This document shows positions 18,945-30,400 of a stretch of DNA of 64,000 nt, in pieces (positions within the stretch are counted from its first letter, which is position 1; every line of letters begins with the position of its first letter). A program made the translations under genes and the position numbers. The DNA lies in the NCBI GenBank assembly GCA_011525695.1, contig WYBX01000101.1, positions 49,246 through 113,245 on the forward strand, given 5' to 3'. The notes below the pieces were generated by a model that was given only the letters and a program-made list of their open reading frames with translations, ran no database searches and was not told the DNA's origin. The DNA is from Verrucomicrobiia bacterium. GTDB taxonomy: Bacteria; Verrucomicrobiota; Verrucomicrobiia; Opitutales; Opitutaceae.

Positions 18945-19967
18945 TCATGCCACCGCCTCCCGCTGCCACACTGGCCGGGCCAACGCGCCCGCCAGCAGCA
19001 GTGCGGCCAGTCCGGGTGCGGCGCTCCACCAGAAAAGCTCGGTCGCGACCAGGTAGCTCTTGGCCTGGAATTCGATCTTCTGAGCCTGATCGATCGCGTG
19101 AAACGCGCTTTCGATTGTTCCCGTGTCGGCGGCGCGGAAATATTTTCCACCCGTCATGTTCGCAATCTGGCGGAGGGCACCCTCGTCGAGATCCGACAGC
19201 CGCCGCGTGTAGCCCATCTTGCGATTGTTCTCGTCGTAGACCGGCACCGGCACGTAGCCCTCGCGTCCGGATCCGATCGTGTAGACGGGAATGCCACGGG
19301 TCTTCGCAATTTCCGCCGCCTGCTCCGGGCTGAGCGCGCCGCGATTGTTGGCGCCATCGGTCATGAGGACGACAAACGCGCCGATCCGCCGGCCGGCGGT
19401 GTCGCGCTTGGCCTGCTCCAGCCGCGTGAGCGAAACGCCGAGCCCGTCGCCGATGGCGGTGCCGTCCTCGATCATGCCGATTCGCATCCGCTCGAGCTGC
19501 CGGCCGAGCCACTGGTGATCGAAGGTGAGCGGCGCCATCGTGTACGAGCGGCCGGCAAAGAGCACGATGCCGATCCGGTCGGTCGGGCGCCGTTCGATGA
19601 ATGCCTGGATCACGGGCTTGATGGCCTGCAGCCGGTTGATGCGTTCGCCGTCCCGTTCGAAATCCTCGGCCCGCATCGAGGTGGAAAGATCGATGGCCAG
19701 CACGATGTCATAGCCCTCGGAACGCACCTCGCGCTTGTCCTCGACCCGCTGGGGGCGGGCCAGCGCGGCGATCAGCAGCGCGAGCCCCGCGGTGGCCAGC
19801 AGGATGGGCCAGCGCGAGGCGGCGCGGAGCGATGGCCGGTGCCAGGCCGCGGCGAACGGTATCAGGAGGACCGTGACGCGCCGGCGTCCGCGCAGCCAGA
19901 TCAGCGCGGGCAGGGCGAGCAGCGCGAGGAACCAGGCGGGATCGTGGAAGGCGAGGTGGGACAACAT
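18945..19967 (-). CDS. batA: BatA-like von Willebrand A membrane protein
   Basis: This 340-aa protein starts at ATG 19967 (MLSHLAFHDPAWF), the usual BatA/aerotolerance N-terminus; an upstream extension to 20123 is not family-like. It has two membrane helices (about 10-24 and 54-70), then a vWA domain with MIDAS D93, S95 and S97 in AIDLSTS and the MTDGANN loop. A C-terminal helix lies near 310-330. The gene begins 23 bases after the DUF58 stop, so it is cotranscribed. It is expected to act with BatB and the MoxR ATPase at the membrane. Confidence 0.92.
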   Translation of the reverse strand: MLSHLAFHDPAWFLALLALPALIWLRGRRRVTVLLIPFAAAWHRPSLRAASRWPILLATAGLALLIAALARPQRVEDKREVRSEGYDIVLAIDLSTSMRAEDFERDGERINRLQAIKPVIQAFIERRPTDRIGIVLFAGRSYTMAPLTFDHQWLGRQLERMRIGMIEDGTAIGDGLGVSLTRLEQAKRDTAGRRIGAFVVLMTDGANNRGALSPEQAAEIAKTRGIPVYTIGSGREGYVPVPVYDENNRKMGYTRRLSDLDEGALRQIANMTGGKYFRAADTGTIESAFHAIDQAQKIEFQAKSYLVATELFWWSAAPGLAALLLAGALARPVWQREAVA

Positions 19968-19990
19968 GCTGAACCTGTAACTAGTAACTC

Positions 19991-20887
19991 CTACCGGGCT
20001 GCCATCCGGGCGTGGAAGAACCGGACCAGGGCATCGAGCCGGTTTTGATCCGTGCCGACGGCGAGCCGGCTGAGGGCATTGGGAAAGAGCAGCTGCCAGG
20101 AGGCTTCGCGTTCGCCACGCCAAACAGCATGGGCGGCGCGTTCCGCAGTGCTGCCTTCGAGCGTGACGAGCCGGCCTGCGGTGGGATCATAGACGGCGAA
20201 GGCCTCGCCGGCGGGCAGGGCGCGTTCCCACGGGTCGTCTACCCGGAACCCCATGGTTTGGTAGCGGCGCTGCAGGACGGTCCATCCCTCGGGCTCCGGC
20301 CGGGGCGGGAAATCGCCGAGCCAGATGAGAACGCTGTGCTTGGGGGCGGCGCGGGCGAGAAAGCGCCAGGGAATTTCCGGCGCCGCGTCGGTGGGGGAGG
20401 GAGCCGGTCGCGCGAGCAGGGTGGCGGCGGCGTGCAGGATCTGTCCCCGGCCGCGGACGGGTTCGCGAAAGAGATTTCCGGCCGGGGCCGCATGCACGAA
20501 ACCGACGCGGTCGCGATTGACGGCGCCCAGCAGCATGACCAGCCCGGCCAGTTCGAGCAGCGCCTCGCGTTTCGATTGTGCACCGGAGCCGAAGTGCAGG
20601 GACGGCGCATCCTCGAATACGAGCAGCAGCGTGACTTCGCGTTCCTCGACGAATTTCTTGCGATAGGGTTCGCCGAGCCGCGCGGTGACGTTCCAGTCGA
20701 TGTCGCGCACGTCGTCGCCGAACTCGTACCTGACCACCTGATCGAACTCCATGCCCCGGCCGCGGAACGCGGAACGGTATTCGCCGCTGAGGACGTTCTC
20801 CACCGCATGCCGGACCCGCCACTCCAACTGGCGGAGGAGGGCCAGCGGCGAGCGGGTGGTGGGTGCGGAATCAGTGGGGGAGGGCAT
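19991..20887 (-). CDS. DUF58-domain protein of the MoxR/Bat operon
   Basis: This 298-aa protein carries the DUF58 signature GRGMEFDQVVRYEFGDDVRD followed by IDWNVTARLGEPYRKKF (about 45-85). A vWA-like fold follows, in which LLLVFEDAPSLHFG takes the MIDAS position; the usual DxSxS is altered to EDAPS. The ATG at 20887 has a good GAGGAAAG upstream. Proteins of this family are fixed neighbours of MoxR ATPases and probably present substrates. An upstream open extension has a basic repeat-like composition and is excluded. Confidence 0.92.
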   Translation of the reverse strand: MPSPTDSAPTTRSPLALLRQLEWRVRHAVENVLSGEYRSAFRGRGMEFDQVVRYEFGDDVRDIDWNVTARLGEPYRKKFVEEREVTLLLVFEDAPSLHFGSGAQSKREALLELAGLVMLLGAVNRDRVGFVHAAPAGNLFREPVRGRGQILHAAATLLARPAPSPTDAAPEIPWRFLARAAPKHSVLIWLGDFPPRPEPEGWTVLQRRYQTMGFRVDDPWERALPAGEAFAVYDPTAGRLVTLEGSTAERAAHAVWRGEREASWQLLFPNALSRLAVGTDQNRLDALVRFFHARMAAR

Positions 20888-20975
20888 TTCAAATCTTTCC
20901 TCTTTGATCTTTCTCTTCCTCTTTCTCTGCCGCAGGCGAACTGGCTTTGGGAGAAAGATTACGAGTAGGAAGCAA
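20888..20975. repeat. CTTTCTC word-like tract in the DUF58 leader
   Basis: Poly-(CTTT/CTC) words flank a short GC-rich centre, matching the vocabulary at 18592-18660. On the transcribed strand the purine-rich side supplies the DUF58 ribosome-binding site, so a repeat seems to have been adopted as a leader. Confidence 0.6.
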
Positions 20976-20988
20976 GAGAACGATTGGC

Positions 20989-21951
<963 letters not shown>

Positions 21952-22133
21952 GGAAGATGGGAAAGGGTCGAAAGCTGGAGGAGGGAAGGAAGTCAAGCGG
22001 GGGGCCGGGAACGGGCTGACCGCAAGCTGCGATGGATGATTGGGAAAGGAGGTGCGGACGGATTGGGCTGGCGCTGGACGCGGTTTGACTCGGCGCCTGC
22101 GGATAAGTTTCCCTCACAGCAAACGAGCCGGTC

Positions 22134-22526
22134 ATGGCTTTACCAACCCAAATTGAACAACGGTTCGCCGCCCTCGGTTTCGATCCCGCCGAGGTCGAGG
22201 AGCGGTTTGTCCGCGGGTCCGGCCCGGGGGGCCAGAAGATAAACAAGACCTCCTCGACCGTCTGGCTGCGGCATCGGCCGACCGGGATCGAGGTGCGGTG
22301 CCAGCGCGAGCGTTCCCAGTCGGCGAACCGCGAACTCGCCTGGCAGGAACTGTCTGAAAGGCTGGCGGAGCGGGTCCGAAGTGCGGCCTCGGCCGCGGTC
22401 AGCGAGCGGGAGGCGGAGCGACGCCGGACGCGGCAAAAGAGCCGGCGGCAGAAGGTCCGGATGATCGAGGCGAAGAAGCACCGGGCGAAGCACAAGGCCG
22501 GGCGGGGCCGGGTCCGGGAGGAGTGA
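22134..22526 (+). CDS. Release-factor-like peptidyl-tRNA hydrolase domain protein (GGQ)
   Basis: This 130-aa protein carries the class I release factor catalytic motif GSGPGGQKINKT (GGQ at residues 32-34) without codon-recognition domains. The C-terminus is strongly basic (RRRTRQKSRRQKVR), as in ArfB, ICT1 and C12orf65-type rescue factors, where the tail enters the empty mRNA channel of stalled ribosomes. It probably hydrolyses peptidyl-tRNA on such ribosomes. The gene stands alone. Confidence 0.9.
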   Translation: MALPTQIEQRFAALGFDPAEVEERFVRGSGPGGQKINKTSSTVWLRHRPTGIEVRCQRERSQSANRELAWQELSERLAERVRSAASAAVSEREAERRRTRQKSRRQKVRMIEAKKHRAKHKAGRGRVREE

Positions 22527-22689
22527 GGCTCACTGGCGGCCGGGTTGCGGCTGATATGACCGTTGACTGCGCCCTTCGCGAATCTGCGGTTGCATGGCCC
22601 CGGAATAATCCGACCTGTTCACATCACCTTTCGGACTGCAAGGAAACCCTGGAGCCGGGCACGCGTCTGCCCATGGTCGCTTCGATCCC

Positions 22690-24102
22690 ATGAAATCCGC
22701 GCTTGGCCTGGTTCTCCCGATCACCAGTTGGCTGCTGCCACTGGTCGCTGTGGCTGCAGCCGATCCTGGCGGGAAGCCAGCGCGTCCAAACATCGTCCTG
22801 ATTATTTCGGACGATCAGGGTTACGGTGATGCGAGCAGCTATGGGTCGACGGATTTGCAGACGCCGGTGATGGATCAGATTGGCCGCGAGGGAATCCGGT
22901 TCACTCATTTCAGGGTCAACCCGCTCTGCGGCCCCACGCGCGCAGCCGTGATGACGGGTCTTTATGCGACCGAAACGGGAATGTGGCGTGGCCCCGGTGA
23001 GGGCGCGGGTGCCCGCAGCAAGGAAGGGCGGGAACGAGGCCGCGAGCGGCGCGTTCGGGACGAATTCCAGTTCCTGCCGCAATATCTGAAGGCGGCCGGC
23101 TACGTCACCGGTGCCTTTGGCAAGTGGCACCTCGCGGCGGATCCCAAGAGCGTGCCGAACGCACGCGGATTCGACGAATTCGTGGGCTTCCTGGGCGGCG
23201 CGCATCCCTACTGGCTGACGAAGAACTCCAAGATCCAGCAAAACGGGAAGCCGCTGGCCCGGCCGGGGGCGCATACGACCGATCTCTTCGCCGACCATGC
23301 GATTGCTTTCATCAAGGCGAACCGCGGCCGGCCGTTTTTCTGCTATGTGCCGTTCAACGCGGTGCACGGGCCGCTGTACCGTGAGGACGCGCCCCGGACG
23401 TCCGGGAAGCCGGAGTGGCTCGATTTTTATGAAAAGCGCGGGGTCGATCTGCCGCGACGTGACTACAACGCAGTGATGACGCATGCCGATCGAAGGGTGG
23501 GAGATATCCTGGAGACGCTGCGCGAGCTTGGGCTCGAGCGGGACACGTTGGTGATTTATCATTCCGACAATGGCGGGATTCTGCACACGTATCCGTCGAA
23601 CAATGGGCCGCTGCGGGGCGGCAAGGGCGAGACCTACGAGGGCGGGATCCGCGTGCCGGCGGTGATGCGGTGGCCGGGCGTAATTCCGGCTGGCACGATT
23701 TCGCCGGCCAACGCGGCGCATTTCGATCTGTTTTCCACGATCCTCGAAGCGGCGGGGGTGGCGGTGCCGGAAAAGAACGGATCGCTGCCCGTGCGCGGGG
23801 TCAGCCTCCTGCCGCATGCGCGGTCGGGCGGGAGTGAGGCGCTGCCGGATCGCCATCTCTTCTGGGATCTTTACGGTGCCTGCGGTGCGCTGCACGGCGA
23901 CTGGAAGCTCGTGGGCCAAATCAGCAATCACCACGGCCGGTTCGACCAGGCGGCGGCGGAGGCGGCCCGGACAAAGTTTGAATTATATAATCTCAAGGAG
24001 GACATCGCCGAGAAGAACGATGTGTCCGGGAATCATCCGGAGATTTATCGCGATCTGAAGGAGCGGCATCTGGCGTGGCTGAAAGCGCAGGCGGGCCCCT
24101 GA
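22690..24102 (+). CDS. Secreted arylsulfatase (type I, formylglycine-dependent)
   Basis: This 470-aa protein has a signal peptide (first 25 residues, ending VAVAAADPG). The metal-binding start is IISDDQGYGD. The modification site is CGPTR, with the formylglycine cysteine at residue 80, and GKWHLA and YHSDNGG are also present. All metal and catalytic residues expected for the alkaline-phosphatase-fold sulfatases are in place. A charged insertion (about 100-122, rich in R and E) is unusual. It probably removes sulfate esters from polysaccharides in the periplasm or outside. A matching formylglycine-generating or anSME enzyme is not in the window. Confidence 0.93.
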   Translation: MKSALGLVLPITSWLLPLVAVAAADPGGKPARPNIVLIISDDQGYGDASSYGSTDLQTPVMDQIGREGIRFTHFRVNPLCGPTRAAVMTGLYATETGMWRGPGEGAGARSKEGRERGRERRVRDEFQFLPQYLKAAGYVTGAFGKWHLAADPKSVPNARGFDEFVGFLGGAHPYWLTKNSKIQQNGKPLARPGAHTTDLFADHAIAFIKANRGRPFFCYVPFNAVHGPLYREDAPRTSGKPEWLDFYEKRGVDLPRRDYNAVMTHADRRVGDILETLRELGLERDTLVIYHSDNGGILHTYPSNNGPLRGGKGETYEGGIRVPAVMRWPGVIPAGTISPANAAHFDLFSTILEAAGVAVPEKNGSLPVRGVSLLPHARSGGSEALPDRHLFWDLYGACGALHGDWKLVGQISNHHGRFDQAAAEAARTKFELYNLKEDIAEKNDVSGNHPEIYRDLKERHLAWLKAQAGP

Positions 24103-24295
24103 AGGTCGGGCTGATCCCTTTGGCCGAGGGTTGCACTGAACGACCGCGACCCAGCCCGTGCGGGTCTCGCTGGGGTTGGCCGGCGGCTTCGGCGTCGATG
24201 GGATGATCGAAGGTTGGTGAACGCAGGGCAAATGCCGGGGCAGTTGCGGCGGGCTGCCCTTGATCCATGGTGGACTCATCCTGCATGCTGCGCCG

Positions 24296-26383
24296 ATGGA
24301 AGGGTCAATCCGTCCGGCGCCCAATCCTCGCGCCTCGCGCCGCGTGGCGGGCTGGACGTTGCTTTGGGCGGTGCTGGCGGTCATCCATGTCACCCAGGCG
24401 GTCTGGCTGAGTGGCGGCGGAGCCTCGCCTGGGGATCTCGCTGACGGCCGGTTCAACCAGCTGGTCTTGGAGCACGGCCATCAATCGCTCCGGGGCCGGG
24501 CCGAATGGGCCTCGCCGGGCCAGTTTTTTCCCGTGCGGGGAACTCTCGGCTACAGCGACACGCATGCAGGCACGCTCCCGATTTATACCGCGTTGCGGAC
24601 GCTCTCGATCTCACGGGAGGAGGCGTGGCAGCTGTGGTTCGTGCTGGTGATGGCGTTGAATGTCTGGGCGGGCCTGCGGCTCATGCGGGCGCTCGGGATC
24701 GACGAGCGGCTTTGCGGCCCGCTGGTCTTTGCTGCGGCGGGCTCGGCGACGATGGTGTGGTTCGCCGGCACGCATGCCCAGATGCTGCCGATCTTTCCCA
24801 CGCTGTTCGCATGGGAACAGGCAGTCCGGTGGGTGGGCGATCGGGTGCGGTGGCGTGGACTGACGGTGACTGGATGGCTCGGATGGCAGCTGGCCGCGGG
24901 CCCGTATTCGTTCTTCTTCGCGCTGACGATCACGGCGGTCGTGGCGCTATTTTTCCTGCTGTTGGGCCGGAGTTCGAAAGCGAGTCAAAGCCCGTCTGTC
25001 ACCGGTCGACGGACGGACTGGGTTCGGGCCACGCTGATCCTGCTGGCGGGCGGCGGGCTGGCGGTGGCGGTCCTGGGCATTCACGTCGCGGGGATTCGTG
25101 CGGGTCATTCGCGGCCCCTGTCGGAGGTCATCGATTTGGCGCCGCGGCCGGCCTCCTGGTTCACGGCGGCGCCGATCCGATGGCTGCCATCCGGAATATC
25201 GGGTGAGGCACCCATCAACTTGTCCGAGCACGCCTGGTTTGCCGGGTGGCTGCCGTGGCTGTTGCTTGCGGCGGCACTTGCGACCGGATGGCGGCAACGG
25301 CGGACGCCAGGTGGCCGATGGATGCTGGTGCTTGTGCTGGCGACGCTCACGACCGGGTTGTTTTTCACCCAGTGGTCGGCGATCGGGAGCGGTGGCTGGA
25401 TTTGGCTCGTGAGCCAATTTGAGCCGCTCGGCGCGTTTCGGGCGAGCGGTCGGATTGCCGGGCTTCTGCAGTTCGTGATGGTTGGCGCCGGCGGGCTGTT
25501 CCTGAGCCATTGGCTGACGGCGGCGCGAACGCGTGCCGCCAGGATGGCGATGGTGGGAGTGGCAACCGCGATGGCGGTCGAGCAGGTCTGCCATCACCAA
25601 CCGTCGACCCCAGTGGCAACGGCGCGGGCGCGAACCCGGGCTGTGGTGGAGGCGTGGCGGCAGGCCGGCGATCGTCCGGTGCTGGCGTACGCTCCTGGTT
25701 ACAGCAACCAGCCGGAAAGCTGGGCGCACCTCGATGCGTGGAGTGCCGCGCTTCAGCTCGGCCGTGTCACGATCAATGGATACAGCGGAGGGCTGCCGGG
25801 ATCGCATGTGGAGTTTGCGCTGAATCCAAACGGGGCGAATGCCCGCAAACTCGTGGCGGCGGCGGGCATCCCACGGGGCGACGTGTCGTTTGTCGAAGCC
25901 ATCGATGCGATGGCGGCGGCCGGGATTCGATTGGAACTGTCTGCCGGACGCCCGATGCAGACCCTGGCTGGTTTTGATCTTCAGCCGGTCGGCTGGAATC
26001 TCTTTGCCCCGCTGGAGACATTCCGGATTGAGGGGTACACGATGTATCAGTTCACCCCGCCGGCCGAGGTGCGGTTTGCGGTGCCGGACTCTGTCAGGCG
26101 CGTGACCCTGGTGGTTGGGATGCGGCCGGGATCATACGATGGATCGGGGAATTCCGATGGGATCGGGCTGACCTGGCTCATGCTGACGGCGACGGGCCCG
26201 GAGATCATGGTGCAGCAGGAAATTCTCAATCCGCGGGACCGGCCGGCCGATCGCGGGTTGTTGGAGCGGTCGTTCGCGCTGCCGCCGGGCCGGGATCGGA
26301 TGCTGGTCCTCCGGATCGATCCGGGGCCGCGCGGCGACACCGCCTGGGACTGGCCTGTCTTCGGTGCGCTGCGAACCGATTGA
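24296..26383 (+). CDS. Large polytopic membrane protein of unknown function
   Basis: A protein of about 695 aa from ATG 24296 (ATG 24260 is also possible). It has about ten hydrophobic helices over residues 20-470 and a C-terminal soluble part of about 220 residues. Early loops contain conserved-looking acidic and aromatic residues (SPGDLADGRFNQLVLEHGH). The overall shape (many helices, then a soluble domain) is like GT-C glycosyltransferases or related lipid-linked sugar transfer proteins. No catalytic motif is certain, so the function is left open. It is an isolated gene convergent with the MOSC gene. Confidence 0.8.
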   Translation: MEGSIRPAPNPRASRRVAGWTLLWAVLAVIHVTQAVWLSGGGASPGDLADGRFNQLVLEHGHQSLRGRAEWASPGQFFPVRGTLGYSDTHAGTLPIYTALRTLSISREEAWQLWFVLVMALNVWAGLRLMRALGIDERLCGPLVFAAAGSATMVWFAGTHAQMLPIFPTLFAWEQAVRWVGDRVRWRGLTVTGWLGWQLAAGPYSFFFALTITAVVALFFLLLGRSSKASQSPSVTGRRTDWVRATLILLAGGGLAVAVLGIHVAGIRAGHSRPLSEVIDLAPRPASWFTAAPIRWLPSGISGEAPINLSEHAWFAGWLPWLLLAAALATGWRQRRTPGGRWMLVLVLATLTTGLFFTQWSAIGSGGWIWLVSQFEPLGAFRASGRIAGLLQFVMVGAGGLFLSHWLTAARTRAARMAMVGVATAMAVEQVCHHQPSTPVATARARTRAVVEAWRQAGDRPVLAYAPGYSNQPESWAHLDAWSAALQLGRVTINGYSGGLPGSHVEFALNPNGANARKLVAAAGIPRGDVSFVEAIDAMAAAGIRLELSAGRPMQTLAGFDLQPVGWNLFAPLETFRIEGYTMYQFTPPAEVRFAVPDSVRRVTLVVGMRPGSYDGSGNSDGIGLTWLMLTATGPEIMVQQEILNPRDRPADRGLLERSFALPPGRDRMLVLRIDPGPRGDTAWDWPVFGALRTD

Positions 26384-26500
26384 GGTGACCCGGCAAGCCA
26401 GGTCCCCAGGCCTTTGAACAACCGATCACCCGGCTCAGCGTCGCTGCGGGAGAGCCGAGTCGGGATTGGTCAACGGCTTCCGGGAGAGGCCGAAAGCCAG

Positions 26501-26540
26501 CAACCACTCATATAACATGATCATGGCATATGAGTGGTTG
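26501..26540. terminator. AT-rich 13-bp stem-loop overlapping the MOSC stop codon
   Basis: CAACCACTCATAT and ATATGAGTGGTTG pair perfectly around a 14-base loop, itself containing the palindrome CATGATCATG. It lies between convergent genes and its right arm encodes the last residues of the MOSC protein, whose stop codon is in the loop. It is likely to end or stabilise transcripts from one or both sides. No T-run is present. Confidence 0.65.
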
Positions 26541-27348
26541 GAACGATTTGGTCGCCGACGCGCAACGGGCCTGACGTGGTTTCATGAATCAGGTTCTGGC
26601 CGAAGATCACGCCGGCGGGATCGTCCGGAGCGCGCCGATACGTCGCCAGGGTGCGCAGCGGTTCGGGGCCGCGGGTTGCCGTCTGTTGATCGGTCGTGGC
26701 CACCACACAGCGCACGCAGGGCCCGGCGCTGCGGAATGCGATGGGGCCGATCGTGAAGCGCGTCCAGCCGTCCTCGGCAAATGCGGAACAGCCGGTGACG
26801 ACGAGATTGGGCCGGAACCGATCCATCGGAACCGCTTCCTCCCCCCGGGCGATCAGCCGATCGTTCAGATCGTCGAGCGACGCCTCGCTCACCAGCAGAA
26901 AGGGACAGGCATCGGCGAAATGCAGCAGGTCGCCCGGCCGGGCCGCGGGCTTCAAGACGGGCCGGCGAAACTGTTCGCCAATGGCCACCAGCCGACACTC
27001 GGTCTGCAGGACCTCAGCCAGCCAGTCGGCGGCCTCGTCGCCGCAATCATTCGCGAGCAATCCCTCGCTCCTCCAGATTGAAACACGGCGCGTTGCCGTG
27101 CCGGGAGTCACGGGCTGGACCAGGAGCCGGCCATGACCAGGGCAGGACAGGACCAACCCGTCCGGAGCGAGCTCGGTGGCAATAAGGGCCATCCTCGGCA
27201 GCGTCCGCTGCGTGAGGAAGCGACCGCCGGCATCGACGATCAGGAAGCGGCGATCTCCGGCAAGGCCGAGAGCGTCGACGTTGGCGGCGCTCACGGCGCA
27301 GCCGCGCAGGGACTTGACCGGATAGATGAAAAGCCCGGAGAGGCGCAT
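26521..27348 (-). CDS. MOSC-domain protein (molybdenum-cofactor sulfurtransferase-like)
   Basis: The protein is 275 aa from ATG 27348, where MRLSGLFIYPVKSLRG matches the N-terminal beta-barrel start of MOSC proteins; the frame continues 16 non-typical residues upstream. The MOSC core holds the conserved cysteine region GPCVRCVVATTDQ (C ligand). Family members (YcbX, mARC-like) bind Moco and reduce N-hydroxylated compounds or transfer sulfur. Partner reductases are not nearby. The mogA-like gene at 11632 could supply the cofactor. Confidence 0.9.
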   Translation of the reverse strand: MRLSGLFIYPVKSLRGCAVSAANVDALGLAGDRRFLIVDAGGRFLTQRTLPRMALIATELAPDGLVLSCPGHGRLLVQPVTPGTATRRVSIWRSEGLLANDCGDEAADWLAEVLQTECRLVAIGEQFRRPVLKPAARPGDLLHFADACPFLLVSEASLDDLNDRLIARGEEAVPMDRFRPNLVVTGCSAFAEDGWTRFTIGPIAFRSAGPCVRCVVATTDQQTATRGPEPLRTLATYRRAPDDPAGVIFGQNLIHETTSGPLRVGDQIVPTTHMP

Positions 27349-27380
27349 GTGTGATTGGTGAGGCGGTGAAGCGGTAAAAC

Positions 27381-27453
27381 GCTGAGGGCGGAGCACAGAG
27401 GACAGGGCGGAGGGCGGATGAGAGAGGACGGAGGACGGAGGGCGGAGGACGGT
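27381..27453. repeat. GGACGGAGG word-like tract
   Basis: Purine-rich words GGACGGAGGAC, GGGCGGAGG and GAGCACAGAGGAC fill the gap between the MOSC start and the stop of the LamG protein gene. The composition is strongly asymmetric (G+A on the plus strand). No function is seen. Confidence 0.6.
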
Positions 27454-27456
27454 TGG

Positions 27457-30400
27457 TCAGAGTCGGACCGAGTTATTCAACCGGGTGATTTCTTCCAGGT
27501 GCTCCTCGGGATCGAGGACGACGGAGGCGCCTTCGAGGCGCGTGCCCGGCGGGACGCGGAGGATGATTTCCCGGATGCGGGGCATCAGGTCCACCGGCGC
27601 TTCCAGCGCAGGGATGGCTGCGGACACGATGGTCGTGCCGGTGGCATCGCGCAGCGCGATTGACGCGGTCGAACTGGCGACGGACCCGAGGCTGTGCACC
27701 CGGACTGTGATCGAGTTGGCGGATACGGAGACGTCCTCGCGTTCGATTCCCAGATCCGGCCGATTCCAATAGGGCGTTCCGGGGTCCCTCCGACGGAAGT
27801 TGAGCACGGTCGCGGTGCGGGCCGGAAACGAGAACTCAAGCGAGACGGACCGTTCAAAACGGGCTGAGCGGCGGTTGAGATCACCATCAGCGCGGTCGTC
27901 GTCATTGCCATCCACGCCCTGGGTGATCTCCCAGGTTCCAGGCTCGATCTGCCAGCCGGTCGCGGTGGCATTGACCGGGAAATCTTCGAGGTTGTAGGCG
28001 ATCACCTTGAACGCCGTCGGGGTCGCATCGGGGATCAGTAGCGCCAGGCTGGCGGCGGTCGCGGGGGCGCGAAAACGCCAGCTGACGACATGGGCGGGGA
28101 AGAGCGCATTGCGGACGAGCGCAATCCCGCCGAGCCGCGCGCGCTGCAACTCGGCGGTCGGCACGCCGACACGATCCGTCCACAGGCTGCCGACGGTGTT
28201 GATATAGGCAGTTTGGGCGCAGGTCTGGATTTGCGCGGCGTAGAGCCGTTCGAGGTGCGACTTGTCGCCGTCGACTTGCCAGCGGAAATGCTCCGCGGCC
28301 GTCGTGCGGGATGTGCTGTTCCTGCCGGCGCCCAGCGAGCCTCCGGTGTCGGCGGGGGCCTCGGCGAACTCCTGGTGCCATGACTCCCGGAGCCCGAGCT
28401 GGTCTAGAACGTTGGCAGACACGGCCATCAGCGAACGCATCCCGCCATCGTGGAGCGGCTGGAGATAGCGGCGTTCGGCCGTCCATCTCCAGGGAGCCCA
28501 GAACACGTGCCAGGGCAGCGATCCGCGGCTGAAGCTGCCCTCCTGGTCCGAGACAAAGTGGATTCCGCTCGGCAGGGTGGCGCGGCCAGCGGAATCGACG
28601 CGCCGGTGGGCCAGCAGACCATCCGCCAGTTCGATCAGGTATTTTTTCGCCCGCGGGTTGCCATTGTAATCGACCAGCAACTGCGGGACGTGGAGGACGA
28701 GATGCGAATAGGGCTTGGCCCAGCCCCATGGATCCTCCAGGGCGATCCGGCTTCCGCCGTAATAGGAGGAGCGGAAATGGCGGTGACCGGCGGCGTTGAC
28801 ACCCGTGACCGACTCGATCCCGCGGGCGGTTTCCATGGCACGTTCCAGCTGGCGCGGGCTGCCGAAGTTGGTGAGCAGGTTCTGGGCGATGGCATTGATG
28901 CCTTCCTCGTAGCTGTGCAGTTCGTCGGCCTGGATCGTGGGGAGCCCGCGGGTGAACATCCCGTTGGCATAGCAGGCATCCAGGATCCGACGCAGCGAGC
29001 GGGCGATCGCCTCGGGTTCGACCCCCATCAGCGCGACGCCGGGCCAGAGATTGGCGAGGTCGGTGTCATCGGAGAGCCCGCCGCCGAGATCACCGAAATC
29101 CGACTGACGCTGGTCGACGTACCACATGACGAAATCCCGCACCTGGCGGAGAAGCTCGACCTGCCGAAACGCCCAGAGTGGCACGCCGGCCGGGGGCGCG
29201 GGGTGGACAAACGGTGGCGCGACCGCGCCGGGAACCGCCGCCGCGGCGTATTCGCGGCCAAGCTGGTGGTCCGGATTGATCCGCAGCAGGTCGTCGAGAT
29301 CGCCCTTGAAACGATTCCAAAGATCGAGTCGGAGGTCCCGGGGATGCTCCTCGACCAGCATGGCATAGCTGTCGCGCAGCTGGGTGAATCGATCGAGTTC
29401 GTGCTCGGCCCGGGCAGCCTCGCGGGGCTTGAAGATCAGCCGCAGCTTTGCGCCCTGCAACCGGAGGCTTTGCGCGTCGCCGGCGGAGGCGGCCACGGTG
29501 AGATAGAGCGGCCGGCCGGGCGGCAGCAGGCGATCGCGAAGGTCGAGCCAGAGGGTTAGCGGTTGGTGCGTCTCAACGCTGAAGGTGAAATCCGCCAGGT
29601 TGCGCAGCGTCCAGAGAGGGTCCTTAACCTGCACGTTGAGCGCGACGAGTCCGCCATGAGTGGCAGGAAGATCGAGCGCGGGCAGTTCCAGCGCGACGCC
29701 ATCGAGCCCCTCGGACAGACGGTCCCAGGTATTGGGTACGAGGATATGACGCAGCGGCAGGCCTGGCACCTCCTTTGCCGGCGCCGGGGCCGGCCCCGGT
29801 TCGGGCAAGGCGATCAGCGTGGCGCGTTCGTCCGCCGGGTGCCGGCCGCTGATGAACTGCTGGAGGGGCGCGATGCTGGCGGTCACGGCCGGCGCAACTT
29901 CCACGCCCAAATCGTGCAATTCGAACGCCAACGAGTGCGTCCCCTCCGGAACCCTGCCGGGCGCGACGTGGTAGACGGCGAGCTCGCCGATCGGCTCCTC
30001 CGCTTCGGCATTGTTGAACGTGAGCATTCCGCCCTGGATGATTGGGCTCGTCCCATGCACGGTTCTCTCGTGTCCCCTGGCGCGCTCAAAGAGCACGGCA
30101 TTGCCGGTGGTGCCCGCCAGCGTCATCGTCCCGAACGCCGAACCGGAGATCTCGATCTGGTTCCAGGGCTCATCGGGCAGGGTGAACGTGACGGCGCGGC
30201 CGGCGTGGACGTAGCAATCCCAGTCGGGGAGTTGGAAGTAATCGTTCCGGCCGGGCAGACGGGAGCGGTTGTACACGCCGGGCCAGGTGGTCTCGCGGAT
30301 GCCGTCGTTCGCCTTCCACCACCAGCGTCGAAGATCAAAGGTGTCGTGAATCTCCACCTTGCGGACGGCGAGTTCCGGGGTGGCATGATGGGGTGGAGCC

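Noticed and set aside
18538..19512. 324-residue minus-strand frame running through the hairpin array between batA and batB
   Set aside because: Its middle is the translated repeat (SLGQRPR-like words) and the remainder is a shadow of batA.
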